Assembly: GCA_964504565.1 (NCBI GenBank)
Contig: CAZDEY010000011.1
Location: 1-64,000 of the forward strand
Reading direction: 5' to 3'
Source of the DNA: Cesiribacter sp964504565
GTDB lineage: Bacteria > Bacteroidota > Bacteroidia > Cytophagales > Cyclobacteriaceae
DNA length: 64,000 bases
The notes under the pieces were generated by a model. That model was not told the DNA's origin. It ran no database searches and was given only the letters and a program-made list of their open reading frames with translations. A program made the position numbers and the translations under genes. Of this stretch, positions 1-9,584 are shown one piece after another (within the stretch, counting starts at the first letter, position 1; every line of letters starts with the position of its first letter).

Positions 1-1
1 C

Positions 2-3000
2 TGTATTGAAACCAGTGCGGCCATAACTATTGGTGAGCCGGCGGGCATCACCAGCCTGACCGCAGATGTAACCGATGTGCTGTGCTTTGGCCAGGCTACC
101 GGAGCTATTGACCTGACCGTTAACGGCGGCACGGCCCCGTATACCTACGAGTGGAGCAACGGCGAAACCACCGAAGATTTAGCTGATCTACTGGCTGGAA
201 CCTACAGCGTAAGGGTAACCGATGCTAACGATTGTCAGCTAAACCAGAGCTTTACTATAGGTGAGCCTACCGAAGCCCTAAGTGCTAATGGTGATGTATC
301 AGCTGAAACATCTTGCCAGGCCGGCGATGGAGCCATTGACCTGACGGTAAGCGGCGGCACCGCCCCGTACACCTACGAGTGGGCCGGTGGCGAAACTACT
401 GAAGACCTTACCGGCCTAACGCCCGGAGCTTACTCAGTAAGAATTACTGATGCTAACGGTTGCGAGCTAATCCAAGAATTTACTGTACCGGCCGGCGGAG
501 ACCTTCTTCTTGCTATTGATGAAGTAATTAATGTAGCCTGTAACGGCCAAGCAACCGGTGCTATTAGTGTAACCATCACTAACGGACAAGCTCCGTTTAC
601 CTATAGCTGGAACGGTGGTGCGTATACTACCGAAGACCTTACCAACCTGCCAGCGGGTTCCTATACCCTAAACGTGACCGATGCCAATGGTTGCGGAGTA
701 GCTACTGATGAGCCAATAGTAATAACCGAACCGGCCGCTATTGAAATAACTTCTACCGTACAACAAATTACCTGCTCTGGAGCCGCTAATGGGCAAATTA
801 CCGTAGCCGCCACCGGCGGTACCGGTAGCCTAAGCTATAGCTGGAACGACGGATCTACTGCGGAAAACCGTACTGAGTTGACAGCCGGAACCTATACGGT
901 TACTGTTCGCGATGAGAATGGCTGTGAGCTTACCCAAAGCTTTGAAATAACCGAACCGGCGCAGATTGTTGCCACGCCAACCCTAGTAGAACCTACTTGT
1001 AACGGCGGCGCTAACGGACAGATAAGTGTAGCGTTAAGCGGCGGTACCGGCGAACTATCGATAGAATGGGCCGACGGTAGCTTTGACAATACTATAGAAA
1101 ACCTATCTGCCGGTACTTATACCGCTATTATTACCGATGGTAACGGCTGCCAGTTACCGGTAAGCTATACCTTAAACCAGCCGGACGTAATTACCTTCAC
1201 GGCTACGGCTACGGACCAAACTTCTTGCGATACCCCTAATGGCAGCATTGAATTTAGCGCGGTTAGCGGTGGAAGTGGTTCGTACGCCTATAACATTTTG
1301 GAAGGTAACCTAAGCGAAACTGAAACCACTACTTTTACCGGACTTGCTGCCGGAACGTATAACGTATTCGTTCTTGATGTTAACGGCTGTAGCTCCGATA
1401 CCGTAGAGGTGCAGGTTGGCGGTACCAGCTTTAGCGTTTCGTTAGACGACCAAGCAGTTTGTAGCCCGAACACGGTTACCCTAAACACCGGCCTTTCGGC
1501 CGATGATTATACCTTCGTGTGGAACACCGGCGAAACTACTGCTTCAATTGAAGTTTCAGTAAGCGGAACCTACAGTGTAGAAGTAACCGAGATAGCTACC
1601 GGATGTACTGCCTTTGATGATGCTGAAGTTACCATAACTGATAGCTTCGATCCGATAATTGTTTCAATTGAACCATTGGAAGATATCAATTGCGCAACTA
1701 CTGAAATTAATCTAGCCGCTACGTTTGATGGTTTTTATGAAAACTTTACGTCTACCTGGACCAGAAATGGTGAGGTGTTAAGTCAAATTGACATTATGGG
1801 GGCTACAAATGGCGATACGCTAGTGCTTACCTCATTCGCGCAAGACGATATAATTGAGTTAACTGTCGTTTCTAACGAAGACTGCGGTGGGCAAGCTTCA
1901 TTAAGCTACATCATTGACCTACCGGCTACCGAAGCTCCGGATGCCCAGTTAACCAGTGCGGCTACTATATGTATTGGGGAGTCAATTACTGCCGAAGCTA
2001 CTGGTGCTAATATTGAATGGACGTTGACGCTGGACGGAACAACTATTGAAGTTCGGAACAGCAATGTATTTGATTATATAACTACGGAGGCTGGAAACTA
2101 CCAGTTGTCCGCAACCCAAACGCCGGAAGGCTGTAGCGCCGGACCGGCCGTAAGCTTTGCGGTTGCCATTAACCAGACCGAGGCTCCGGATTTAGCTATT
2201 AATAATATCAGTTTCTGCGAGGGCGAAACTGCAGTAGCCAGCGCTACCGGCAGTAACTTAGTATGGTACGAGGCCGACCAAACCACACAGGTAGAAACCG
2301 GCGATTCGTTTGATTTATCTAGCCTGACTGCGGGTACCTATACCTTCTACGTACAAGCTACCGAAGGCGGATGTGCCAGCGAGTTCGAGGAACTGATCGT
2401 AACCGTAAACGCCGGCTTTACCTTTAGCCTGGGCCCGGATGTACAAGTTTGTACACCGAGCACCGTACGCTTAGATACCGAGCTTTCCTCGGCGGACTAT
2501 ACCTTTGCGTGGAGTGCAATTGGTGGGGCTAATGATTCGTTTATTGAAGTAACTGAATCCGGTATATACAGCGTAACCGCTACCAATGCCGCCGGCTGTA
2601 CCTTTACCGAATTAGTGGAAGTAACTATTGAAAACAGCATAGAACCTACGCTGTCTATTACTGCTACGCCTTCGGTAGACGATATAAACTGCGAAACCAC
2701 CAATATTCTGCTATCTGCCGACTTTACCGGCGGCGGCGATAACCCAAGCTTTGTGTGGACGCGGAATGGTACAGAAGAAGTTTCAACCGAAAGCACCCTG
2801 AATATTTCGGGAATTAATTCGGGCGATACGTACCAACTTCTATTTACCAGCAACTTGGCGTGTGCCGCTACTACGGAGCTTACCGCTGAGTTTACGGTGC
2901 CTAACCTAGAGCCGGTACAACCAATTATTGCCGGTGATGCTGAGCTACGCGTTTGCGTAGGTGATGCAGCTCCGGAACTAACGGCCAGTGGCATCGGAAA

Positions 3001-6000
3001 CTTGGTTTGGTACGAAAACGGCCAGCCAACTGGCATTACTGGTGAAACGTTCACACCAAGCTTTACCGCCGAAGGAGAATACACCTACTACGTGGTTTCC
3101 GAAACGGCTAATTGTGGTGATGCTCGAAGTGAAGAAGTACGCATAACCTACACTTCGGTAGACTGTGAGCCGGCTTGTCCGTTTAGTCCGCAGCTTAGCA
3201 TTGCCAAAACGCCGGGCGGGTCTATATGTGCCGATCTGGATAGAATTATAGTGGAAGCCGATACTGCCCAGGTAGGTAGAAACGCGGTAATAACCTGGTT
3301 CTATAATAGTGTACTGGTGCAAACCGGCGATACCCTGCTAAACTACACCCCGGAAAGCGGTATGTTTACCAACGGCGATATTGTAACCGTAGTAGTAACT
3401 ATAAATGACGAGGCTTTAAGCTGTACTAATACTAATAGACTAGAAGAAAGCTTAGTGCTGGAAGTAACCGATGAAGTTACCCCAAGCCTGGAGATACTTT
3501 CCAGCGTAGAAACTGCTTGCTACGGCACGGATAACCTGATTACCCTACAAGCCAATGGCGAGTACGTTGACCTGCGCGGTTTAGGCTTAACCACTACATT
3601 TACGTGGTACTATACTAAAGATGGCGTAGAGTACCTGGTGAAAACCGGGGAGCTTAGCCCAAGCAGCGACGAAGGCTACCAGCTTCAGGTAAACGCCGAT
3701 ACCTTAGTTGCCGGCCACCAGTTCCGCCTGGAGCAAACTGTTCCGGAAAGCCTGGAGTGTGTGCAGAACCCGGAACCGGCTATCTATACCATTCCAGCTT
3801 CGGCTACCGTAACTCCGGTAGTAACCTTAAGTGCCGCACCAATTTGTAGTGGCGATGCGGCCTTATTTGTAGCCGGTTCACCTAATACCGAGCTAAGCTT
3901 TACCTACGAATTTAGCCTGAACGGAGAAGTGCAGAGCACCGGAACTACCCCGAACTTCTCAGTAGCTAATGCCCAGCCTACCGATGTAGTATCGGTACGC
4001 GCTACGGTTACCAATGCTAACGGGCAATGTTTGGCTACCGATGTGGCTACAACCCAAGCCAGCCCGCAATTTAGACCAACCAGCGAGTGCCAGGGTGTAC
4101 CTACTAATTGTGGTCCGTTTACTATTGAGGTGGTAAGCCTAATCCGCCCAAGCTGTAACGATGAAAACGGTTTCATTGAGTTTGAAATTACCAGTACGGT
4201 AAGTCCGTACGATGTAACCTATACGTTAGGCGACAGAACCGTTCCTCAGCGAGTTAATAATGCTCAGCCCCTTCGCTTGCCGGTAGCCAACTTGGCCGAT
4301 GGCGATTCGCTAAGAGTATTCTTAGGAAGTGGCGACTGCGAGTTCTTATACGTAATTGAGGCAGCTTCTAACCTGCTAGTAAGTTTAGAAAAGAACCCGA
4401 GCGGAGATGTGAAGTGCTTCGGCGACAATACTGGCTCAGCGCGACTTACTGTAACCGGAGGCTTAGCGCCATACCAGATCAGAATTAACGATTCGGAGCA
4501 GTGGATTACTATGCCGGGCAACATTCTGGATATAGATACACTTTCAGCCGGAATAGTATCGGTAGCCGTACGTCAAAGCGAAAGCGATGCCTGCTTTACC
4601 ACTGCCGATGTAGAAATCCTAACCACTAACCCGCGTCTGCAATTAGTTGATTACACTGTAGTGCAAGAAGCTACCTGTAACGGCGACGATGGTATAGTAA
4701 GAATAACCGAATTGGCCGGGGGCAACGGTGGTCCGTACCAGGTTAAGTTACTAGACGATAACAACTGGACTGATTTTGATGCCTCCACCGGCCTAGAGCT
4801 AAGCGGTTTACCGCGCGGCCGTCAGGCTATCCAAATTCGCGACGGGGTGTGTGAGATTAGTACTTCAATTCTGGTGCCTTCGCCGGGAGCTATTGTTCTA
4901 GCTGCACCGCAGGTTATTCCGTATAGCTGCGAGAATCCTGAACTAAAAAATCAATTGGTGCTGGATATTAATGAGCTTACAACTGAAGTAGAGGGTCCGT
5001 ATAAGGCCGATGTATACTGGATGAATGAAGAAGGTGAACCAGGCGAATTGTATTTCACAGTTACCTTTGAGCGCACCATAACTATACCAGGCTTCGATAG
5101 GGGTAACTACCAGATAAATGTTAGCAGTACCCGTAATGAGGGCTGCCCCGAAACTGTAAATATAGAAGTAAACGGAAACCAAACCCCGTATATAGTTTCG
5201 GCGGAAGTAGAGCCTATTCAGATTAGTTGTGCTAGTGATATTGGTGGGTTCCGATTGGTTAACCTGCAAAGGTTAGATGAGCAACCAGTAGAGTTTGTGG
5301 TAGAAAAATACAACAGCACCAGCCGAGTATTTGAACCATTCAATACGTATACGCTAGAGGCTTACGCTAATACCCCTGAGGATATGGAATTCAGGGTGCT
5401 GGAACCAGGCCGATATACTATTAAAATGGTTCAGCAGCAGCCCGGTATAGAATGTGCTATAGAGTACAACCTGTACACTTCGGCAAACATTCTACAAATT
5501 AACGAAGCACCTAATGCTATTGTGATTCGGGAGGATAACATTGAAATTGTGGCTTCGCAGCCGTACCCGGCCGTAGCCGATGGTTCAGTATCCTTCCGCA
5601 TAGAAATGGGTAGCGGTACCGGGCCGTACGTAGCCTCGCTGCTGTACCTGGATCCGGTAGACGGCCACCGCCGCGAAGACTTCAACGTGTACGATGAGGT
5701 AATTGAAATTGATAATACTACCAATGAGTACGACTATACTTTCACCAACGTACCGGCCGGTAAGTATGTGCTGGAAGTTGTAGACGCCAACGGTTGCCCT
5801 ATGAGCTACGACATAACCGTAGACTTCGATCGTAGCCTGTTTGTGCCGAATATTATAACGCCAAACGGCGACGGCTACAACGATGCCTTCGTAATTAGGA
5901 ACCGTCCGGAGCGTACGCAGGTAACCATTACCAACCGCTGGGGTAAAATTGTATACGCTAACGAAAACTATCAGAACGATTGGGATGGTGGCAACCTACC

Positions 6001-6097
6001 GGAGGGCGTGTACTTCTACCAGGTTGGCGGACCGGGCATCAACAGCGAGTCGGCCCAGGGCTGGATTGAGATTAAGCGCGGAGCTACTCCTAACTAA
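2..6097 (+). CDS. Giant SprB-repeat secreted protein with type B T9SS tail (5' end outside window)
   Basis: The reading frame is open from base 2, so the gene starts upstream of the window and 2031 residues are visible. Visible residues about 1-420 form five or six SprB-like modules of about 75 residues. Typical words are GGTAPYTYEW, AGTYSVRVTDANGC and ITEP. A long Ig/PKD-like region with regularly spaced Cys follows (about 440-1390), then further SprB-like modules (about 1395-1650). The C-terminus, from about residue 1946, carries the gliding-motility-associated CHU_C tail: FVPNIITPNGDGYND, then NRWGKIVY and DWDG..PEGVYFY. This tail is known to direct export by the type IX secretion system. 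By family it is a surface adhesin or gliding-track protein; which one is inference. No partner gene lies downstream, and a terminator follows directly. Confidence 0.93.
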   Translation, partial: CIETSAAITIGEPAGITSLTADVTDVLCFGQATGAIDLTVNGGTAPYTYEWSNGETTEDLADLLAGTYSVRVTDANDCQLNQSFTIGEPTEALSANGDVSAETSCQAGDGAIDLTVSGGTAPYTYEWAGGETTEDLTGLTPGAYSVRITDANGCELIQEFTVPAGGDLLLAIDEVINVACNGQATGAISVTITNGQAPFTYSWNGGAYTTEDLTNLPAGSYTLNVTDANGCGVATDEPIVITEPAAIEITSTVQQITCSGAANGQITVAATGGTGSLSYSWNDGSTAENRTELTAGTYTVTVRDENGCELTQSFEITEPAQIVATPTLVEPTCNGGANGQISVALSGGTGELSIEWADGSFDNTIENLSAGTYTAIITDGNGCQLPVSYTLNQPDVITFTATATDQTSCDTPNGSIEFSAVSGGSGSYAYNILEGNLSETETTTFTGLAAGTYNVFVLDVNGCSSDTVEVQVGGTSFSVSLDDQAVCSPNTVTLNTGLSADDYTFVWNTGETTASIEVSVSGTYSVEVTEIATGCTAFDDAEVTITDSFDPIIVSIEPLEDINCATTEINLAATFDGFYENFTSTWTRNGEVLSQIDIMGATNGDTLVLTSFAQDDIIELTVVSNEDCGGQASLSYIIDLPATEAPDAQLTSAATICIGESITAEATGANIEWTLTLDGTTIEVRNSNVFDYITTEAGNYQLSATQTPEGCSAGPAVSFAVAINQTEAPDLAINNISFCEGETAVASATGSNLVWYEADQTTQVETGDSFDLSSLTAGTYTFYVQATEGGCASEFEELIVTVNAGFTFSLGPDVQVCTPSTVRLDTELSSADYTFAWSAIGGANDSFIEVTESGIYSVTATNAAGCTFTELVEVTIENSIEPTLSITATPSVDDINCETTNILLSADFTGGGDNPSFVWTRNGTEEVSTESTLNISGINSGDTYQLLFTSNLACAATTELTAEFTVPNLEPVQPIIAGDAELRVCVGDAAPELTASGIGNLVWYENGQPTGITGETFTPSFTAEGEYTYYVVSETANCGDARSEEVRITYTSVDCEPACPFSPQLSIAKTPGGSICADLDRIIVEADTAQVGRNAVITWFYNSVLVQTGDTLLNYTPESGMFTNGDIVTVVVTINDEALSCTNTNRLEESLVLEVTDEVTPSLEILSSVETACYGTDNLITLQANGEYVDLRGLGLTTTFTWYYTKDGVEYLVKTGELSPSSDEGYQLQVNADTLVAGHQFRLEQTVPESLECVQNPEPAIYTIPASATVTPVVTLSAAPICSGDAALFVAGSPNTELSFTYEFSLNGEVQSTGTTPNFSVANAQPTDVVSVRATVTNANGQCLATDVATTQASPQFRPTSECQGVPTNCGPFTIEVVSLIRPSCNDENGFIEFEITSTVSPYDVTYTLGDRTVPQRVNNAQPLRLPVANLADGDSLRVFLGSGDCEFLYVIEAASNLLVSLEKNPSGDVKCFGDNTGSARLTVTGGLAPYQIRINDSEQWITMPGNILDIDTLSAGIVSVAVRQSESDACFTTADVEILTTNPRLQLVDYTVVQEATCNGDDGIVRITELAGGNGGPYQVKLLDDNNWTDFDASTGLELSGLPRGRQAIQIRDGVCEISTSILVPSPGAIVLAAPQVIPYSCENPELKNQLVLDINELTTEVEGPYKADVYWMNEEGEPGELYFTVTFERTITIPGFDRGNYQINVSSTRNEGCPETVNIEVNGNQTPYIVSAEVEPIQISCASDIGGFRLVNLQRLDEQPVEFVVEKYNSTSRVFEPFNTYTLEAYANTPEDMEFRVLEPGRYTIKMVQQQPGIECAIEYNLYTSANILQINEAPNAIVIREDNIEIVASQPYPAVADGSVSFRIEMGSGTGPYVASLLYLDPVDGHRREDFNVYDEVIEIDNTTNEYDYTFTNVPAGKYVLEVVDANGCPMSYDITVDFDRSLFVPNIITPNGDGYNDAFVIRNRPERTQVTITNRWGKIVYANENYQNDWDGGNLPEGVYFYQVGGPGINSESAQGWIEIKRGATPN

Positions 6098-6127
6098 ATA
6101 AGCATACTCTTAATTCTACATTATAAT

Positions 6128-6158
6128 AAACGCCGCTCAAGATTTGAGTGGCGTTTTT
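6128..6158 (+). terminator. Rho-independent terminator of the giant SprB-repeat gene
   Basis: A 13-bp stem with one G-U pair (AAACGCCGCTCAA / TTGAGTGGCGTTT) and a 3-nt loop runs into a short T run, 30 bases after the stop codon. Confidence 0.85.
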
Positions 6159-6168
6159 ACTTTAGCCT

Positions 6169-6777
6169 ATGCCTAAACGTAAACCCCGAAACAGCCCAAT
6201 TACCAGAAGAAAAAAAGCTAGGGGAAAACTGCGCCTTCGCTTATTTATAGCCGGCATGATTACTCAAGTTCTTTATCAATTGAACGCCCCAATTTATTTA
6301 GCTGGAAACGGTATATACTTTTGGTGTTTTACCATTGTACCAATTTTAACTGGCGTAATATTTTTATTCGTCTACAATCGTAAAACTGTCTGGAAAGAGT
6401 TAAAAGAAATACAAGAGTGGTATCTTAAACCTCTGAAAGTCTTGGTGCAACTGCTTGTTTATTCAATGGCATCCTGGTTCTCTATAGGATTACTGGCCAA
6501 CTTAGTTTTTCATATAATTCAGTTTAACGCAACCAATGAGCAATCAGCTTATATGAAGTTTGTAGAGATTAAAGGAGTTACCGGAGGGAATAAAGCACTA
6601 CAGATTTTAATATTTGACTATGAGGGGCGCGTTGAAAATATCAGAATTTCCAGGAGTATCCGTGACAGGATTACAGCGAATAGTGCCGATCAATACATTC
6701 TACTACTTACGACAAAAGAAGGAATTTGGGACTACGATAAGCTTATCGATTATAGAATAAAAGAAAAGCCTGAGTGA
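6169..6777 (+). CDS. Hypothetical small membrane protein
   Basis: This is a 202-residue protein I do not recognise. The first 22 residues are very basic (KRKPRN, RRKKARGKLRLR). Three hydrophobic segments follow at about 24-45, 49-69 and 90-115, and the last 70 residues look like a soluble alpha/beta domain. It begins 11 bases after the upstream terminator, so it must have its own promoter or depend on read-through. The gene is visibly more AT-rich than the giant gene before it. No function can be assigned. Confidence 0.7.
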   Translation: MPKRKPRNSPITRRKKARGKLRLRLFIAGMITQVLYQLNAPIYLAGNGIYFWCFTIVPILTGVIFLFVYNRKTVWKELKEIQEWYLKPLKVLVQLLVYSMASWFSIGLLANLVFHIIQFNATNEQSAYMKFVEIKGVTGGNKALQILIFDYEGRVENIRISRSIRDRITANSADQYILLLTTKEGIWDYDKLIDYRIKEKPE

Positions 6778-6808
6778 AACCAGCAGCGAAAGAGTGATTC
6801 AACCTGAA

Positions 6809-8089
6809 TTACAAAAACAGCCAAATACCCACCGAATACAGTATAAAACCAGCCAGGAAAATGTATGCGCAGTAAGCAGCAATATCTTTAGCCTCCAATT
6901 TAGTGATGCCCAGCAGAGGTAAGGCCCAAAAGGGTTGCAGCATATTAGTTAAACCATCGCCGTAGGCCAAAGCCATAATTACCTTTTGTACCGGTACCCC
7001 TAACTGTAGTGCAGCTTCGGTAACTACCGGCCCCTGCACCGCCCATTGGCCGCCCCCGCTAGGCACCAGTAGGTTAAGCAAGCCGGCACTTATAAACGTC
7101 AGGTAGGGTAGGCTGCCGGCCGAAGCACTAGCAATTAAGGTAGTAGATAAACTAGCCAGCGTGCCGCTGTACTTTACCAACCCCATTATTCCGGCATAGA
7201 GCGGAAACTGGATAACTATACCCGATGCCCCAGCGGTAGCCAATTGTACCGCCCCGCTGAAACTGTTCAGGTTAGAGTGTAGCAGCAGGGCCAGACCAAA
7301 TAGAACAAAGTTTATAAAGTTTAAGTCTACCACTGCCCAAGCGCTGGAATCCGGAGTAAATAGCTGTATACCGGCCACCCCAATCAACCCTAGCCCAAAA
7401 AGTCGGCTAAACCAATTTGTACGGGGGTTTTCAAAATTTTTCTCTGGCTTTACTGGTATTGCAATAGCCTGAACTCCAGGTTTTTTGGTGCTGAGCCAGT
7501 ATAGTGTTAACAAAGTTCCGACTATAGTTAATCCGCTTATTAACCCGTTAAATTGGGTGAATAGGGTTTGATTTACCGAAATAGTGCCTATTTGTTCCAC
7601 CAGAAAGTGTTGGGTATCGGCTACTTTTAGCGGAGCCGAACCGCTTAATCCTCCGTGCCAAACCATCATGCCGGTATAACCCGCTGCGCCTACCAGCGGG
7701 TAATTAATTACTGTGGTATTGGCCTGGTTAGTTTCACCAATTTTTCTGGCTAGAATTGCCCCCAAAATTAAACCTAAGCCCCAATTTAACATACCGGCCA
7801 GCATAGCCGCTGCAGCAGTAATTATAACGGCCTTAGCTGAAGTATTAGCCCGCTTAGCTAAGTTGTTTATTAAGTAGCTTACGNNNNNNNNNNAGGTATG
7901 ACCCAGTACTAAAATTAGTACCATCTGCATGGCAAATGCCAGCAACTCCCAAACACCTTTATACCAAAAATTACCTAGCTCTATAATACTGGGGCTATCC
8001 GGGCCAAGCAAGGCAACCAGCCCAAATGTGAATACGGTAAGCCCTAACGCAATAGCCAGCGGCGAAGGTATATAGTGGTGCCAATGCAT
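6809..8089 (-). CDS. Short-chain fatty acid transporter, AtoE family (contains 10-N gap)
   Basis: This is an integral membrane carrier of the AtoE/short-chain fatty acid family, predicted to take up acetoacetate, butyrate or similar acids. The protein is about 426 residues and nearly all hydrophobic helices. Family-like motifs are YIPSPLAIAL near the start, LNWGLGLILGA after the gap, and VPSGGGQWAVQGP near residue 345. I placed the start at the ATG at 8089, five bases after the stop of the acyl-CoA reductase. The longer open frame (to 8209) lies inside that gene and is unlikely to be translated. The N run at 7884-7893 interrupts the third hydrophobic stretch. The frame is kept across it, but a few residues are unknown. 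Confidence 0.88.
   Translation of the reverse strand: MHWHHYIPSPLAIALGLTVFTFGLVALLGPDSPSIIELGNFWYKGVWELLAFAMQMVLILVLGHTXXXXVSYLINNLAKRANTSAKAVIITAAAAMLAGMLNWGLGLILGAILARKIGETNQANTTVINYPLVGAAGYTGMMVWHGGLSGSAPLKVADTQHFLVEQIGTISVNQTLFTQFNGLISGLTIVGTLLTLYWLSTKKPGVQAIAIPVKPEKNFENPRTNWFSRLFGLGLIGVAGIQLFTPDSSAWAVVDLNFINFVLFGLALLLHSNLNSFSGAVQLATAGASGIVIQFPLYAGIMGLVKYSGTLASLSTTLIASASAGSLPYLTFISAGLLNLLVPSGGGQWAVQGPVVTEAALQLGVPVQKVIMALAYGDGLTNMLQPFWALPLLGITKLEAKDIAAYCAYIFLAGFILYSVGIWLFL
7884..7893. other. Assembly gap (10 N) inside the fatty acid transporter
   Basis: Ten Ns interrupt the coding frame between GHT and VSYLINNLA. With 10 bases the frame is maintained. By comparison with the family, which usually has about six residues here, the real gap is probably slightly longer. 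Confidence 0.95.
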
Positions 8090-8094
8090 TGCCT

Positions 8095-9102
8095 CTACAG
8101 CTTCCGCAAAAATTCTATCGTATCCACTCCATCCGCATAATCGCTTAGGCGGGGCCGCTGCGCCTGGCCAAATGCTACCGTAGCTGGCGGTGCACTGCCT
8201 ACTACGCACTGCAAATTCTTCCGGTTTTCGCTAAGCCAGATATCGAGTTCTTCCTCTGAGGAATACTCTTGATAAAACACAACCGAGACCGGCCCGCCCA
8301 ACTGTTCACTTTCCTTCAGCAAAAGAAAGCCATTATCAAGGTGAGGTTCTTTATTTACCAGGAAAATGCTTTTATGATAATCGTAGTTATTTACCCATTT
8401 ATGGTTGTGGGTAATGGTATTGTAAGGTTCAATTGCTTCGAAAAAGGGTGTGAGATTGTAGCCTTCAGGCACCAATAACTTACTTACGCTGCGGCAGCCT
8501 AAACCGTAGTACTGCAGCATATCCAGCCCCAGCCTCTCCAGTTCTTTAGCGCTTTCTTTACCAGTTAATATTGCGCAAGAGCTGCGGTTGCTGCGAATAA
8601 TATGGGGTTTCTTTCCGAAGTAATACTGAAAGTAGCGGGCCGAGTTATTGCTACCGGTAGCTATTACGGCATCTGCCTCATTTAACTTATCCACTACGTT
8701 AATCTGGCCGGCCATCTGCGGCTCCAGTTCAATAAGCTTATCAATTAAATGCTTAGGCAAAAACGGGTCTTGCGAGCTAAGTTTACAGTGGGCAATGTGG
8801 CCGGTCAGGAGTACGCAAACTAAATCGTGCAGGCCAACCAGCGGAATATTGCCGGCCATTATAATCCCTACCTTTTGCGGTGAAGCCGGCTCCGTAATCT
8901 GATAATTATTTAGCCAATTGGTTAAACTGTTTTCGCTCAGGGCGTTGCTCCATTCTTCCAGCGTAAATTTCACCTGCTGGGGGGTAAACCAGCCGTTGCA
9001 GCGGTTTGCCATTTCGCCCAATTCAAGTGCTTCTTCTTCGGTTAAACTTTTAAGGTAAGAACCTAGGTAAATTAGGGCGTTAAGGGCAATTTCAGTATTC
9101 AT
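8095..9102 (-). CDS. LuxC-like acyl-CoA reductase
   Basis: This 335-residue protein belongs to the LuxC/acyl-CoA reductase family, an aldehyde-dehydrogenase-like enzyme that reduces acyl-CoA or activated acyl groups to aldehydes with NADPH. The nucleophile is visible as Cys203 in YYGLGCRSVSK. The glycine-rich stretch GIIMAGNIPLVG (about 79-90) matches the nucleotide-binding part, and SAPPATVAFGQAQRPRLSDYA (about 300-320) matches the family's C-terminal signature. It is shorter than LuxC of luminous bacteria. No lux genes are nearby, so the physiological substrate is unknown. It is divergent from a 2[4Fe-4S] ferredoxin and is followed after five bases by the transporter gene, so these two are probably co-transcribed. 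Confidence 0.87.
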   Translation of the reverse strand: MNTEIALNALIYLGSYLKSLTEEEALELGEMANRCNGWFTPQQVKFTLEEWSNALSENSLTNWLNNYQITEPASPQKVGIIMAGNIPLVGLHDLVCVLLTGHIAHCKLSSQDPFLPKHLIDKLIELEPQMAGQINVVDKLNEADAVIATGSNNSARYFQYYFGKKPHIIRSNRSSCAILTGKESAKELERLGLDMLQYYGLGCRSVSKLLVPEGYNLTPFFEAIEPYNTITHNHKWVNNYDYHKSIFLVNKEPHLDNGFLLLKESEQLGGPVSVVFYQEYSSEEELDIWLSENRKNLQCVVGSAPPATVAFGQAQRPRLSDYADGVDTIEFLRKL

Positions 9103-9133
9103 TTGAAAAAAGGAATATGCAGGTTTTGGGCTA

Positions 9134-9141
9134 CAAACATA
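9134..9141 (-). promoter_or_regulatory. Predicted -7 element of the acyl-CoA reductase promoter
   Basis: The minus strand reads TATGTTTG, a perfect match to the Bacteroidota -7 consensus TAnnTTTG, 32 bases before the start codon. No clear -33 TTG is visible. Confidence 0.55.
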
Positions 9142-9148
9142 AACTAAT

Positions 9149-9156
9149 TAAGTTTG
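9149..9156 (+). promoter_or_regulatory. Predicted -7 element of the ferredoxin promoter
   Basis: TAAGTTTG matches TAnnTTTG, 44 bases before the ferredoxin ATG. It lies back to back with the divergent promoter at 9134-9141. Confidence 0.5.
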
Positions 9157-9199
9157 TTGCGTTAAAAGAATACTAAAGAATTAGCAAACATATACGATT

Positions 9200-9553
9200 A
9201 TGGCAATAATGATCACCGATGAGTGTATCAACTGCGGAGCCTGTGAGCCGGAATGCCCCAACACTGCCATTTACGAAGGCGGCGTAGAGTGGACCTGGTC
9301 CGGAGGAACCGATTTGGATGCGGTAGAACTGGAAGATGGTACAGAAGTAGATGCAAAAGAACCGCAGGAACCAATTTCCGATGAATTTTACTATATAGTT
9401 TCCGGTAAGTGTACCGAGTGTATGGGCTTTCACGAAGAACCCCAGTGTGCGGCCGTATGCCCGGTAGACTGCTGCGTACCCGATCCCGATTACGTAGAAA
9501 CCGAAGAAGAATTATTGGCCAAAAAGGACTGGCTACACCCGGAAGAAGCTTAG
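9200..9553 (+). CDS. 2[4Fe-4S] ferredoxin
   Basis: This 117-residue electron carrier has two cluster motifs. The first is Cys9-x2-Cys12-x2-Cys15-x3-Cys19-Pro. The second is Cys71-x2-Cys74-x8-Cys83-x3-Cys87-Pro. The eight-residue spacing in the second motif and the long insert between the motifs are typical of the YfhL/Alv-type ferredoxins. Residues 28-60 are very acidic. It is divergent from the LuxC-like reductase, which suggests a redox or acyl-metabolism link, but direct electron transfer between the two is inference. The DUF433 gene follows after 31 bases with no terminator between. Confidence 0.95.
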   Translation: MAIMITDECINCGACEPECPNTAIYEGGVEWTWSGGTDLDAVELEDGTEVDAKEPQEPISDEFYYIVSGKCTECMGFHEEPQCAAVCPVDCCVPDPDYVETEEELLAKKDWLHPEEA

Positions 9554-9584
9554 GTTATATTATAATAAATATAAATGGTAGCCT

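Noticed and set aside
98..1190. Regular DNA repeats that could suggest a CRISPR or satellite array
   Set aside because: The repeats are in-frame SprB protein modules of varying length within one long open frame.
2497..3322. Long minus-strand open frames inside the giant gene
   Set aside because: They overlap a clear T9SS-tail protein frame, have low-complexity content and no family features; they are shadows.
8090..8209. N-terminal 40-residue extension of the fatty acid transporter
   Set aside because: It lies inside the acyl-CoA reductase coding region and lacks transporter features; ATG at 8089 is preferred.
8095..9553. Bioluminescence (lux) locus
   Set aside because: Only a LuxC-family reductase is present; luxA, luxB, luxD and luxE are absent.
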